NCBI RefSeq assembly: GCF_001429605.1
Contig: NZ_LMSS01000001.1
Span: forward strand, 261,068-309,467
Source: Phycicoccus sp. Soil802
GTDB taxonomy: Bacteria > Actinomycetota > Actinomycetes > Actinomycetales > Dermatophilaceae
Direction: 5' to 3'
Length of the DNA: 48,400 bases
Shown piece after piece: positions 1 to 8,928 of this stretch. The first letter of the stretch is position 1. Every line of letters begins with the position of its first letter. Made by a program: the position numbers and the translations under genes. Below the pieces are notes generated by a model. It saw only the letters and a program-made list of their open reading frames with translations, was not told the DNA's origin and did no database searches.

Positions 1-55
1 CTGAGACGTGACCGTGCCAGCACTCCAGCCGCATGATCCGCGAAGCTCAGGCCAT

Positions 56-93
56 TAGGCTGGCCGAAGCACCATCAGACCCAGCACAGGAGG
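56..93 (+). promoter_or_regulatory. -10 box and ribosome binding site of the first gene
   Basis: TAGGCT at 56-61 fits the actinobacterial -10 pattern TANNNT. AGGAGG at 88-93 lies 8 bases before a GTG at 102. This places the start at 102 rather than at the upstream in-frame ATG at 33, which would lie upstream of the -10 box. No convincing -35 was seen. Confidence 0.4.
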
Positions 94-101
94 TGGCCGT
101 C

Positions 102-875
102 GTGGCCGAAGAGCAGTGGCGGCACCGGCGCGGCGGCGTCGAGACAGCCCTGCGCACCTCGGCGGTCTGGTCCTCGGTGCGCAGCCTCATCGAGCGGCGG
201 CAGGGCGAGCTCGGCCGCCCCCTGCGGGTCCTGGACCTCGGTGGCGGCACCGGAGGACTCGCGGTCCCGCTCGCCGAGCTCGGCCACCAGGTGACCGTCG
301 TCGACCCCAGCCCGGACGCCCTGGCCTCGCTCTCGCGGCGCAGCGCCGAGCGGGGGGTCGCCGACCGGGTCACCGCCCTGCAGGGCGATGCCGACTCCCT
401 CGCCGGCTTCGTGGGCGACCAGCAGGTCGACCTGGTCTGCTGCCACGGCACGCTCGAGGTCGTCGACGACCCCGAAGCCACCCTCGTGGCGCTGGCCGGC
501 GTGCTCGCCCCCGGCGGCTACCTCAGCCTGGTGGCGGCAGGGCGGCTCGCCGCGGTCCTCGCCAGGGCCCTGGCCGGCCAGTTCGCCCAGGCGCACACCG
601 CGCTGACCTCGGCGGACGGCCGATGGGGCGGCGCCGACCCGCTGCCGCGCCGGTTCGACGCCGCAGCCCTCCGCACCCTGGTCGAGCAGACCGGGCTGGT
701 CGTGGAGGACGTGCACGGGGTGCGCGTGTTCAGCGACCTCGTCCCGTCGGCCCTGATCGACTCCGACGCCGACCGCGTCGCCCTGCTCGAGCTCGAGGAG
801 GCCGCCACCGGCCACCCGGACTTCGGCTTCCTCGGACAGCTCGGCGCCGCGGTACACGTCCTCGCCCGACGCTGA
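102..875 (+). CDS. class I SAM-dependent methyltransferase
   Basis: A 257-residue predicted cytoplasmic methyltransferase. Motif I is VLDLGGGTGG at residues 43-52, followed by the acidic motif VTVVDPSP about 15 residues later and a post-I region containing VDLVCCHGTLEVVDDP. This is the Rossmann fold of UbiE/COQ5-like enzymes. The substrate cannot be told from sequence. The GTG start at 102 is chosen for the AGGAGG at 88-93. The in-frame ATG at 33 would add 23 unconserved-looking residues. The gene lies 33 bases upstream of dinB on the same strand and may be cotranscribed with it, an arrangement common in actinobacteria. Confidence 0.85.
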   Translation: MAEEQWRHRRGGVETALRTSAVWSSVRSLIERRQGELGRPLRVLDLGGGTGGLAVPLAELGHQVTVVDPSPDALASLSRRSAERGVADRVTALQGDADSLAGFVGDQQVDLVCCHGTLEVVDDPEATLVALAGVLAPGGYLSLVAAGRLAAVLARALAGQFAQAHTALTSADGRWGGADPLPRRFDAAALRTLVEQTGLVVEDVHGVRVFSDLVPSALIDSDADRVALLELEEAATGHPDFGFLGQLGAAVHVLARR

Positions 876-908
876 CGGCGTCCGGGTGCTGACCACGAGG
901 CCACCGAG

Positions 909-2195
909 ATGAGCCGGCGCCAGTACGCGCTTCCCCAGCGCGGCGACGAACACCCCCCGGACGACACCGGGTGCACCGTGCTGCACGTCGACATGGACGC
1001 CTTCTACGCCTCGGCCTCCCTGCTGAGTCGTCCCGAGCTGGTCGGCACCCCCGTCATCATCGGTGGCGGTGGCAACCGCGGGGTGGTGCTGTCCGCGACC
1101 TACGAGGCCCGCACGTTCGGCGTCGCCTCCGCCATGCCGATGGCGCGCGCCCGACGGCTGTGCCCCACCGCGACGGTCGTGGCGCCCGACCACGCCCTCT
1201 ACAGCGCGATCTCCGCGGCCGTGATGGCGACCTTCGAGACCATCACCCCGGTGGTCGAGCCGCTGTCCCTCGACGAGGCCTTCCTCGACGTGTCCGGGGC
1301 GATCCGCCGGCTCGGCAACCCGGCCAGGATCGGCCAGCTGATCCGCGACACCATCCACGACGAGCAGGGCATCACCTGCTCGGTCGGGGTCGCGCCCACC
1401 AAGTTCGTGGCGAAGCTCGCTTCCGGCCTGGCCAAGCCCGACGGGATGGTCGTGGTGCCCCGCGACGAGGTGGTGACCTTCGTGCAGCAGCTGCCCGTGG
1501 GAGCGCTGTGGGGGGTGGGTGACAAGACGGAGGAGGCCCTCCTGAGGCTCGGCCTGCACACCGTGGCCGACATCGCCCACACCCCCGTCGACACGCTGCG
1601 CCGGGCCCTGGGCGAGAGCGCCGGCCCGCACCTGCACGACCTGTCCTGGGGCCGGGACCCCCGCCACGTCGAGGTCCAGCGTCGCGAGCGCAGCATCGGC
1701 TCGGACGAGACGTTCGAGTTCGATGTCGACGACCCGGCCTACATCCACCGGCAGCTGCTCAAGCTCAGCGACCGCACGGCGGCCCGGGTGCGCTCGGCCG
1801 GGATGCTGGGGCGGACCGTCACGATCAGGGTGCGGTTCTCCGACTTCACCACCATCACCCGCAGCCGCACGTTGCGTGACCCCACCGACGTCAGTCGCGA
1901 GATCTTCGACACGGCCAAGGGGCTCTACGACGCGTTGGGGCTGCAGCGGGCCAGGATCCGCCTCGTGGGAGTGCGGATGGAGGGCCTCGTGGAGAGCGAG
2001 GGCGCGCCGATCCAGGGCACCCTCGACGAGCCCGACCACGGGTGGCGAGACGCCGACCGCGCGGTCGACCGGGCCAGCGCCCGGTTCGGTGCGGGGAGCG
2101 TCCGCCCGGCCAGCCTGATCAGCGACCGGGAACGCGACCGGCGTCGGGGCCGGCAGGGTGGAGCCGAATCCGGGGCGGGCCAGACCTCCACCTGA
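909..2195 (+). CDS. dinB: DNA polymerase IV (Y-family)
   Basis: A 428-residue Y-family translesion polymerase. The catalytic carboxylates are visible: HVDMDAFYAS (Asp28 and Asp30) and SLDEAFLDVSG (Asp122, Glu123). The thumb helix-hairpin-helix region follows (GVGDKTEEALLRLGLHTVADIA), then the little-finger domain (RERSIGSDETFEFDV). Near the end ASARFGAGSVRPASLI is the usual actinobacterial C-terminal motif. A clear QLxLF-type clamp-binding peptide is not obvious: the expected place reads IQGTLDEPDHGW. A GAGG stretch at 897-900 serves as ribosome binding site for the ATG at 909. Confidence 0.93.
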   Translation: MSRRQYALPQRGDEHPPDDTGCTVLHVDMDAFYASASLLSRPELVGTPVIIGGGGNRGVVLSATYEARTFGVASAMPMARARRLCPTATVVAPDHALYSAISAAVMATFETITPVVEPLSLDEAFLDVSGAIRRLGNPARIGQLIRDTIHDEQGITCSVGVAPTKFVAKLASGLAKPDGMVVVPRDEVVTFVQQLPVGALWGVGDKTEEALLRLGLHTVADIAHTPVDTLRRALGESAGPHLHDLSWGRDPRHVEVQRRERSIGSDETFEFDVDDPAYIHRQLLKLSDRTAARVRSAGMLGRTVTIRVRFSDFTTITRSRTLRDPTDVSREIFDTAKGLYDALGLQRARIRLVGVRMEGLVESEGAPIQGTLDEPDHGWRDADRAVDRASARFGAGSVRPASLISDRERDRRRGRQGGAESGAGQTST

Positions 2196-2338
2196 GAACG
2201 GGTAGTGCAACACCGCGCGGCGACATATCCTGAAGAGGTCAGCGGAAGGCCACTGACCGGCAACGATGCTCTCGACAGGCAACGATTCGGTGGCTCGACG
2301 CGTTAGTTGGGTGCACGCCGAACGTCCAGGAGGTCACC
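2196..2338 (+). promoter_or_regulatory. leader region of the DUF3040 gene
   Basis: This 143-base gap holds an inverted repeat GGTCAG/CTGACC around 2238-2259, two direct copies of GGCAACGAT 18 bases apart around 2261-2287, and an AGGAGG ribosome binding site just before the GTG at 2339. I see no triple GTGGG array of the kind that binds MraZ in other bacteria. Confidence 0.3.
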
Positions 2339-2752
2339 GTGCCGCTCTCTGAGCACGAACAGCAGCTGCTTGAGCAGATGGAGCAGGCGCTGTATGCCGA
2401 GGACCCCAAGTTCGCCTCGCAGATGCAGGGGGCCGGTGCCCGCGCCTCGGCCCGACGACGGATGGCCGTCGGCGTCGTGGGTGTCGTGGCCGGTCTGGCC
2501 CTCGTCCTCGTCGGCGTGAACACCACGATGTGGATCGGCGCGATCGGGTTCGCCGTGATGGTGAGCGCCGTCGCTTTCGCGCTCACGCCGCCGCGGCGCA
2601 AGACCGCCCTCGGCACGGTCCAGCCGGACGGCACCGTCCGGCGCTCCACCCCCGGCAAGTCGCCGAGCAAGCCCAAGTCCTCCAGGTCCGGCGGGTCGTT
2701 CATGAACCGCATGGAGGAGCGTTGGGACAAGCGCCGGGACGACGGCTACTGA
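2339..2752 (+). CDS. DUF3040 domain membrane protein
   Basis: A 137-residue protein starting PLSEHEQQLLEQMEQALYAEDPKFA, the typical opening of DUF3040 proteins. Two membrane helices follow (about residues 43-60, VGVVGVVAGLALVLVGV, and 63-82, WIGAIGFAVMVSAVAFAL), then a basic, Ser/Lys-rich C-terminal tail. The function of the family is unknown. In many actinobacteria this gene lies between dinB and mraZ at the head of the division and cell-wall cluster. Here the next gene is a convergent DUF456 gene, so that link is broken. The GTG start has an AGGAGG directly upstream. Confidence 0.85.
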   Translation: MPLSEHEQQLLEQMEQALYAEDPKFASQMQGAGARASARRRMAVGVVGVVAGLALVLVGVNTTMWIGAIGFAVMVSAVAFALTPPRRKTALGTVQPDGTVRRSTPGKSPSKPKSSRSGGSFMNRMEERWDKRRDDGY

Positions 2753-2761
2753 TCGCGCAGG

Positions 2762-3247
2762 TCAGCCGCGGCTGAGCAGCACGCCCACGACCCAGGTCAC
2801 GGCGATGGCCAGCGCGGCCAAGAGCTCGATGCCCATCGACAGGAAGACCGCCTTCAGCGCGGCCTTGGTCGAGGCCCAGGCGGCCGACCGGTCCTGCGAG
2901 TGGCCCAGCTCGACCAGGAAGATCCCGCCGACGAACCCGACGGCCGCCCCCACGACGGGGATCACGAAGAAGCCGACGACGGCGAGCAGCACGGCCAGGA
3001 CCAGGGTCGACCGGCGGACGCCCGCCTCGCGCATCCGGCGACCGGGCACGGCATACTGCAGCGCCAGCCCGGCCAGGTAGAGCGCGGCGCACACGCCGAA
3101 GACCGACCACCCGAGGGTGGTCTGGGTGTCGAACGCCCACACGAACACGCCGGCCAGGCATAACAGCAGGCCGGGGATGACGGGAATGACGATCCCCACC
3201 ATCCCGATCACGATCAGGACGGCGGGGACCCAGAGGGTGGCCTCCAT
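2762..3247 (-). CDS. DUF456 domain membrane protein
   Basis: A 161-residue integral membrane protein with about four to five hydrophobic segments. VIGMVGIVIPVIPGLLL near the N-terminus and VVGAAVGFVGGIFLVELG in the middle are Gly/Pro-rich segments typical of DUF456. The function of the family is not established. It converges on the DUF3040 gene with nine bases between, and its stop codon starts a 14-bp perfect palindrome TCAGCCGCGGCTGA (2762-2775) that may help end transcription from both sides. Confidence 0.85.
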   Translation of the reverse strand: MEATLWVPAVLIVIGMVGIVIPVIPGLLLCLAGVFVWAFDTQTTLGWSVFGVCAALYLAGLALQYAVPGRRMREAGVRRSTLVLAVLLAVVGFFVIPVVGAAVGFVGGIFLVELGHSQDRSAAWASTKAALKAVFLSMGIELLAALAIAVTWVVGVLLSRG

Positions 3248-3268
3248 CAGGAGGTCCGCAGTCGCGTT

Positions 3269-3490
3269 CTACCGCTCCTCGAGCGGAGCCACGGTGGGAG
3301 TCTCGTTGAGGCGCTCGGTCTCGTCGACGATGTCAGCGTACTCGCGCAGCTTCGGCAGGTGCTCGCGTCCGTGGTGGGCGCAGAACAGCAGCTCGCCCCC
3401 AGCGTGAAGGCGAGCGCGCACGTAGGCCTGGGCGCCGCAGCGGTCGCAGCGGTCGGCCGCGGTCATAGAGGGTGCCAGTGCAGTGGTCAC
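3269..3490 (-). CDS. small zinc-ribbon-like protein (DUF7455)
   Basis: A 73-residue soluble protein. CDRCGAQAYVRA and, about 20 residues later, LFCAHHGREH give a CxxC...CxxH arrangement that suggests one bound zinc. It matches the small actinobacterial family DUF7455 as I know it. The role is unknown. The GTG start at 3490 is preceded by a strong AAAGGAAGG ribosome binding site five bases upstream, which suggests high expression. It lies 21 bases upstream of the DUF456 gene on the same strand. Confidence 0.85.
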   Translation of the reverse strand: MTTALAPSMTAADRCDRCGAQAYVRARLHAGGELLFCAHHGREHLPKLREYADIVDETERLNETPTVAPLEER

Positions 3491-3857
3491 GTCAGCCTTC
3501 CTTTCGTAACGCCCGGAGGCGCGTTGTCTCTATGAGACGAGGTACCCCGGACTTCGGTTGATACACCGGGGAAGTAACTTTTCCCGATGGCCCGTCCGGT
3601 GCCGTGTCCAACAGTCAAGCACGCCACGTTCTTCCCGGTCGGTATTGGGTCGTCATGTGGGCCATCTCATGTCGCATCGGGTGATTCGTAGATCGGGCGT
3701 CCGGTGGATGGGAAAACCGGCCGCGCAGTGGGTGGGGCCGGTGTGCCGCGTGCCTGCGCGGCGACGGGGGAGCGGCGAGATAGCGTGGGGACACCCCTGT
3801 GCGCGCATGTGTGAGCACGCAGGAGTCGCCGGAACCCACCACAGGAGCACAGCACCG
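3491..3857. promoter_or_regulatory. divergent promoter region between the DUF7455 gene and parE
   Basis: A 367-base intergenic region. Near the DUF7455 side is the inverted repeat GTCTC-TAT-GAGAC at about 3526-3538. A TAGCGT at 3781-3786 could be the -10 of parE with a leader of about 65 bases, but I see no matching -35. The parE reading frame stays open back to 3558, but the extra residues (Arg-rich and of low complexity) do not look like protein. Confidence 0.35.
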
Positions 3858-6005
3858 TTGGCCACCGCCACCACCGCCAAGAAGGCCGCGACCACCAAGT
3901 CGACGTCGGACTACAGCGCGCACCACCTGCAGGTCCTCGAGGGCCTCGAGGCGGTCCGCAAGCGTCCCGGCATGTACATCGGGTCCACCGACGGTCGCGG
4001 ACTCATGCACTGCCTCTGGGAGATCATCGACAACGCGGTCGACGAGGCCCTGGCCGGGGTGTGCGACCACATCGAGGTCGTCCTCTACCGCGACGGGTCG
4101 GTCGAGGTGCGCGACAACGGCCGCGGCATCCCGGTCGACATCGAGCCGCGCACCGGCCTCACCGGTGTCGAGGTGGTCTTCACCAAGCTGCACGCGGGTG
4201 GCAAGTTCGGCGGTGGCTCCTACACCGCTTCCGGTGGCCTGCACGGTGTCGGGGCGTCCGTGGTCAACGCGGTCTCGGCCCGGCTCGACGTGGAGGTCGA
4301 CCGCGGGGGCAACACCTACGCGATGAGCTTCCGCCGGGGCGAGCCCGGCTACTTCCCCGACGTCGCCACCGACGACAAGGCGCCGGACCACGAGTTCACC
4401 CCCTACGAGCGCTCCAGCGAGCTCGCTGTGGTCGGCAAGACCAAGCGAGGGGTCACCGGCAGCCGGATCCGCTACTGGGCCGACGAGCAGATCTTCCTCA
4501 AGGACGCCGAGTTCGACTACGACGGGCTGATCGCCCGCGCCCGCCAGACGTCCTTCCTCATCCCCGGACTGACCCTGGTCATCCGCGACGAGCGACGCAA
4601 GCCGGGCACGGCGGGGGAGACGGCCACCCACGTCGAGACCCTCGTCCACGACGGTGGCATCTCGGAGTTCGCCGAGTTCCTCGCTCCCGACGCAGCCGTG
4701 ACCGACGTCTGGCGCCTCCAGGGCACTGGCACCTTCACCGAGACCGTGCCCGTCCTCGACGCCAACGGCCACATGTCGCCGACCGCCGTCGAGCGGGAGT
4801 GTGCGGTCGACGTGGCGGTGCGCTGGGGCACCGGCTACGACGCCAAGGTCAGCTCGTTCGTCAACATCATCGCCACGCCCAAGGGCGGCACCCACCTGGC
4901 CGGCTTCGAGCAGGCGCTGCTCAAGGTGTTCCGCAAGCAGCTCGAGGTCAACAGCCGACGGCTCAAGGTCGGCAGCGACAAGCCCGAGAAGGACGACGTC
5001 CTCGCCGGCCTGACGGCGGTGGTCACGGTGCGGCTCGCCGAGCCGCAGTTCGAGGGCCAGACCAAGGAGGTCCTGGGCACCAACGCGGTGCGGGCGATCG
5101 TGGCCAAGGTGGTCGAGCAGGAGCTGACCGCGCGGATCACCTCCACCAAACGTGGCGAGAAGGCCCAGGCCGCGCTGCTGCTCGAGAAGGTCGTCTCGGA
5201 GATGAAGTCGCGGATCAGCGCGCGACTGCACAAGGAGACCCAGCGTCGCAAGAACGCGCTGGAGACCAGCAGCTTGCCCGCCAAGCTCGCCGACTGCCGG
5301 TCCACCGACGTCGAGCGGTCCGAGCTGTTCATCGTCGAGGGCGACAGCGCCCTCGGGACCGCGAAGCTGGCGCGCTCGAGCGACTACCAGGCGCTCCTGC
5401 CGATCCGCGGCAAGATCCTCAACGTCCAGAAGGCCTCGGTCTCGGACATGCTCAAGAACGCCGAGTGCGCCGCCATCATCCAGGTGATCGGCGCCGGCTC
5501 CGGGCGGTCCTTCGACCTCGACGTCGCGCGCTACGGCAAGGTCATCATCATGACGGACGCCGACGTGGACGGCGCCCACATCCGGACGCTCCTGCTCACC
5601 CTGTTCTTCCGCTACATGCGTCCCCTCGTCGAGGCCGGGAGGGTGTATGCCGCCGTGCCCCCCTTGCACCGCATCGAGGTCGTCAACCCCGGGTCGAAGA
5701 AGAACGAGCTGATCTACACCTACTCCGAGAAGGAGATGCGCACGACGGTCGCCTCCCTCGGCAAGCGCGGCAAGAACATCAAGCAGCCGTTGCAGCGCTA
5801 CAAGGGCCTGGGGGAGATGGACGCCGACCAGCTGGCCGAGACCACGATGGACCCCCGGCACCGCACGCTGCGCAAGGTGACCCTGCGCGACGCCGAGGCG
5901 GCCGAGCGGGTCTTCGAGCTGCTCATGGGCAACGACGTCGCGCCCCGCAAGGACTTCATCGTCGACTCCGCAGCCGGTCTCGACCGCGAGCGCATCGACG
6001 CCTGA
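3858..6005 (+). CDS. parE: DNA topoisomerase IV subunit B (ParE/GyrB family)
   Basis: A 715-residue type IIA topoisomerase ATPase subunit that acts with ParC in decatenating and relaxing DNA. The GHKL ATPase signatures are HLQVLEGLEAVRKRPGMYIG, IIDNAVDEALAG and DNGRGIPV. The transducer domain follows. The TOPRIM domain has the catalytic EGDSALGTAKLAR near residue 493 and MTDADVDGAHIRTLL near residue 566. The TTG start at 3858 is chosen because CAGGAG lies 10 bases upstream and the conserved sequence begins soon after. The partner parC is on the opposite strand 7.5 kb downstream, as in Streptomyces. It is called ParE rather than GyrB by this context; dnaN/recF-type neighbours of gyrB are absent. 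Confidence 0.88.
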   Translation: MATATTAKKAATTKSTSDYSAHHLQVLEGLEAVRKRPGMYIGSTDGRGLMHCLWEIIDNAVDEALAGVCDHIEVVLYRDGSVEVRDNGRGIPVDIEPRTGLTGVEVVFTKLHAGGKFGGGSYTASGGLHGVGASVVNAVSARLDVEVDRGGNTYAMSFRRGEPGYFPDVATDDKAPDHEFTPYERSSELAVVGKTKRGVTGSRIRYWADEQIFLKDAEFDYDGLIARARQTSFLIPGLTLVIRDERRKPGTAGETATHVETLVHDGGISEFAEFLAPDAAVTDVWRLQGTGTFTETVPVLDANGHMSPTAVERECAVDVAVRWGTGYDAKVSSFVNIIATPKGGTHLAGFEQALLKVFRKQLEVNSRRLKVGSDKPEKDDVLAGLTAVVTVRLAEPQFEGQTKEVLGTNAVRAIVAKVVEQELTARITSTKRGEKAQAALLLEKVVSEMKSRISARLHKETQRRKNALETSSLPAKLADCRSTDVERSELFIVEGDSALGTAKLARSSDYQALLPIRGKILNVQKASVSDMLKNAECAAIIQVIGAGSGRSFDLDVARYGKVIIMTDADVDGAHIRTLLLTLFFRYMRPLVEAGRVYAAVPPLHRIEVVNPGSKKNELIYTYSEKEMRTTVASLGKRGKNIKQPLQRYKGLGEMDADQLAETTMDPRHRTLRKVTLRDAEAAERVFELLMGNDVAPRKDFIVDSAAGLDRERIDA

Positions 6006-6167
6006 CTGGCTGGTCCGCGGCTGCAGCCCTCTCGAGAGCGAAGCGCAAGGCACCTCGAGCCCGCGGCATATGGGGCGTTTGTCGTTGCCGTGCCGCAGGT
6101 TCTACGCCACTGTGGGGGTCTGCAGGAGCCGTGAAGGGCGGCCCCCGCGACCGAGAGTGGGTACGCC

Positions 6168-7604
6168 ATGAGTGCGACGGCAGAAGTCGAGCGGTCAGAG
6201 GAGCACACCGAGCTCAAGCGGGTGATGGGCACCAAGCTCCTGTTGCTCTTCATCGTCGGCGACATCCTCGGGACCGGCGTCTACGCGCTGACCGGCACGG
6301 TGGCCAAGGAGGTGGGTGGAGCCGCGTGGGCGCCCTTCGTGGTCGCCTTCGTGGTGGCGATCATGACCGCCTTCTCCTACCTGGAGCTCGTCACCAAGTA
6401 CCCGCAGGCCGCCGGCGCCGCGCTGTACACCCACAAGGCGTTCGGCATCCACTTCGTCACCTTCATCGTCTGCTTCACCGTGATGTGCTCGGGCATCACC
6501 TCGGCGTCCACCGCGTCCCGGGCGTTCGCGTCGAACATGCTCAAGGGGTTCGGGGGTGACAGCAAGAACACCACCCTCATCCTCATCGGGGCGCTCGGCT
6601 TCATGACCCTGGTCGCGCTGGTCAACCTGCGTGGTGTCGGCGAGAGCGTCAAGGCCAACGTCGTGCTCACACTGGTCGAGCTCTCCGGTCTGCTGCTCGT
6701 CATCATGGTCGGCTTCTACGCGCTCTTCGCCGGCAAGACCGACTTCAGCCGCACCATGGTCTTCGACAGCCCCAGCGACAAGAGCGCGTTCTTCGCGGTG
6801 ACGGCTGCGACCTCGCTCGCCTTCTTCGCGATGGTGGGCTTCGAGGACTCCGTCAACATGGCCGAGGAGACCAAGGACCCGGTCCGGATCTTCCCGAGGA
6901 TGATGTTGACCGGGCTCGGCATCACCGGGGTCATCTACATCCTGGTCTCCCTGTTCGCGGTCGCGATCGTGCCGGTCGGGCTGCTCGGCGAGAGCGAGAC
7001 CCCGCTGGTCAAGGTCGTCGAGACCGCGGCGCCCGGGATCCCGATCGAGAAGCTGCTGCCGTTCATCTCGATGTTCGCGGTGGCAAACTCGGCGCTGATC
7101 AACATGCTGATGGCGAGCCGGCTGCTCTACGGCATGGCCAAGCAGGAGGTGCTGCCGCCCTTCCTCGGCAAGGTGCACCCGAAGCGTCGGACCCCGTGGG
7201 CGGCGATCCTGTTCACGACGGTGCTGGCCTTCGGCCTCATCTTCTTCGTGTCCAGGGCCAGTGCGGACGCGACGGCGGTCCTCGGAGGCACGACGGCCCT
7301 GCTCCTGCTCGGGGTCTTCACCATCGTCAACATCTGCGTGCTCGTGCTGCGCAAGGACACCGTCGACAGTGACCACTTCGTGACGCCCACCGTGATCCCG
7401 ATCATCGCCGGGTTCTGCTGCGCGTTCCTCGTCACGCCCCTCACTGGACGCGACGGTGAGCAGTACGTCGTGGCGGGCTGGCTACTGGTCCTGGGGGTCG
7501 TGCTCTGGGCGATCACGTGGTTCGCCAACCGCGCACTGCGCTCCAAGAAGACCTACCTGCGTGACCCGGAGTCGCTGTCAGAGCGCGAGGGCGGCGTCAA
7601 CTAG
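6168..7604 (+). CDS. APC family amino acid permease
   Basis: A 478-residue membrane protein with about 12 hydrophobic segments. The first helix contains GDILGTGVYALTG, the unwound Gly-rich motif of the APC superfamily. Helix 6 contains ATSLAFFAMVGFEDSVNMAEETKDP, the usual FxGFED signature followed by the conserved Glu-rich loop. The substrate is probably an amino acid or a polyamine; this cannot be fixed from sequence. It follows parE after 162 bases without a clear terminator and ends seven bases from the convergent LacI gene. Confidence 0.88.
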   Translation: MSATAEVERSEEHTELKRVMGTKLLLLFIVGDILGTGVYALTGTVAKEVGGAAWAPFVVAFVVAIMTAFSYLELVTKYPQAAGAALYTHKAFGIHFVTFIVCFTVMCSGITSASTASRAFASNMLKGFGGDSKNTTLILIGALGFMTLVALVNLRGVGESVKANVVLTLVELSGLLLVIMVGFYALFAGKTDFSRTMVFDSPSDKSAFFAVTAATSLAFFAMVGFEDSVNMAEETKDPVRIFPRMMLTGLGITGVIYILVSLFAVAIVPVGLLGESETPLVKVVETAAPGIPIEKLLPFISMFAVANSALINMLMASRLLYGMAKQEVLPPFLGKVHPKRRTPWAAILFTTVLAFGLIFFVSRASADATAVLGGTTALLLLGVFTIVNICVLVLRKDTVDSDHFVTPTVIPIIAGFCCAFLVTPLTGRDGEQYVVAGWLLVLGVVLWAITWFANRALRSKKTYLRDPESLSEREGGVN

Positions 7605-7611
7605 GGCGCGC

Positions 7612-8658
7612 TCAGACGCCCGCCGCTGCCGGCGACCGTCGTTGGCCGGCTGGTCGCGGCGCGGCGGTGGACCCACGCACGATCAGCTCGACGTCGAGGA
7701 CCTCGTCCACCACGGTGTCCCCGGTGCGACCGCGCAGGGCGTCGAGCATCATCTGCCCGGCCCGGCGGCCCTGGGCCTCCACGTCCTGGCGTACCGTCGT
7801 GAGGTCGAAGATCTCCGAGTGGACGTGGTCGTCGATCCCGATGACCGACATGTCCTCGGGCACCCGCAGGCCGTGCCGGCGCGCGGCGCTCAGCACGCCG
7901 AAGGCCATCTCGTCGGAGGCTGCCACGACACACGTGGGGATGCGTGCGCGCGCGAACAGCCGGTTGGCGTGCTCGGCGGCGCCCGCGGCGGTCCAGTCGC
8001 ACTCGAGGGTCCACTCCGGGGGACAGACCAACCCGTGGTCGGACAGCACCGTGGCAAAGGCCTCGCGCCGGTCGAACGGCGTCTGCAGGTGGGTGATCGA
8101 GGCCGGCACGGTGCCGGCGTAACCGATGTCGCGGTGGCCCAGGTCGATCGCGTAGCGCGTGGCCAGCGCCATGGCCGCCCGGTCGTCGATCCGGACCGAC
8201 GGCCAGCCGGGCTGGCGGTTGCCGACGGTCACGACCGGCATACCGAGGCGGTCCAGGACCGAGCGCTCGGCCGGCACCGGTGGCACGTTGAGGATGATCG
8301 CGCCGTCGGCGCGCTTCCAGAGCATCGTCTGGGTGATCGGCAGCCGGGTGTCGAAGGTGTGACCCTCGAGGTCGCAGAGCAGGACGTGGAAGCCCTCCTC
8401 GCGCAGGACCTTCTCGATGCCGCTGACGACCGTGGCGAAGAACCACCGGTTGAAGTACGGGGTGATGACACCCACGCCCCGGGTGCGTCCAGAGACGAGG
8501 CTGGTCGCGGCGGGCGAGGCGACGTAGTGCAGCTCGGTGGCCGCGGCCAGGACCCGGTCGCGGGTGCGCGGGCTGACCCGGTCCACCCCGCGCAGGGCGC
8601 GGGACACGGTAGCCACGGACACACCCGCGGCCCTGGCCACGTCGCCGATGGTGGTCAT
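7612..8658 (-). CDS. LacI family transcriptional regulator
   Basis: A 348-residue repressor-type protein. The N-terminal helix-turn-helix is TIGDVARAAGVSVATVSRALRG (residues 3-24, in two helices), followed by the hinge region and a periplasmic-binding-protein-like ligand domain ending in the dimer-core motif VIGIDDH and FDLTTVRQDVEAQGRRAG. It lies downstream of a sugar ABC importer on the same strand and is probably its regulator: a perfect GTAAACGTTTAC operator-like palindrome lies upstream of the importer's binding-protein gene. The ligand is likely the transported sugar or a derivative. Confidence 0.9.
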   Translation of the reverse strand: MTTIGDVARAAGVSVATVSRALRGVDRVSPRTRDRVLAAATELHYVASPAATSLVSGRTRGVGVITPYFNRWFFATVVSGIEKVLREEGFHVLLCDLEGHTFDTRLPITQTMLWKRADGAIILNVPPVPAERSVLDRLGMPVVTVGNRQPGWPSVRIDDRAAMALATRYAIDLGHRDIGYAGTVPASITHLQTPFDRREAFATVLSDHGLVCPPEWTLECDWTAAGAAEHANRLFARARIPTCVVAASDEMAFGVLSAARRHGLRVPEDMSVIGIDDHVHSEIFDLTTVRQDVEAQGRRAGQMMLDALRGRTGDTVVDEVLDVELIVRGSTAAPRPAGQRRSPAAAGV

Positions 8659-8678
8659 CGCGCACCCCCACTCGAGGT

Positions 8679-8903
8679 CTAGACGCCGGTGTTGCGTCGC
8701 AGCCGCCAGACGAACCAGAGGGCGGCCAGGAGGACCGCGAGGAGCACGGCAGACGCTGCCGCCGACTCCCCGCGGACCTCCAGCACCACCGTCTGGACGA
8801 CGGCCATGAACGCGAAGAACCCGATGATTCCGAGCAGCATGTCCAGCCGCTGGGCCCTCGCCCGTTGGCCACCCGTGCCGCTCCCTGGGTTGAAGATTCC
8901 CAT
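8679..8903 (-). CDS. small membrane protein in the sugar importer operon
   Basis: A 74-residue protein with two predicted helices: about residues 23-42 (LLGIIGFFAFMAVVQTVVLE) and 48-67 (AASAVLLAVLLAALWFVWRL), ending in RRNTG. It lies between the permease gene (25 bases upstream) and the LacI gene (20 bases downstream) on the same strand, so it is probably cotranscribed with both. I do not recognise the family. An accessory subunit of the importer is possible but unproven. Confidence 0.7.
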   Translation of the reverse strand: MGIFNPGSGTGGQRARAQRLDMLLGIIGFFAFMAVVQTVVLEVRGESAAASAVLLAVLLAALWFVWRLRRNTGV

Positions 8904-8928
8904 GGGTGCTGGGGGCTTCGGCTGTCGC

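Noticed and set aside
75-2282. Long open frame of 735 codons on the minus strand across the methyltransferase and dinB
   Set aside because: It is a shadow caused by high G+C. It has no family motif, and both genes on the plus strand are clear.
3558-3857. Upstream extension of ParE by 100 codons
   Set aside because: The residues are Arg-rich and unlike any ParE; the TTG at 3858 has a ribosome binding site at the right distance.
3615-6053. Open frame of 812 codons antisense to parE
   Set aside because: Composition is low-complexity Gly/Asp/Arg/Val without domains; the parE frame carries all topoisomerase motifs.
4061-6559. Plus-strand frame of 832 codons across the end of parE and the start of the permease
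   Set aside because: Arg-rich out-of-frame translation of two real genes.
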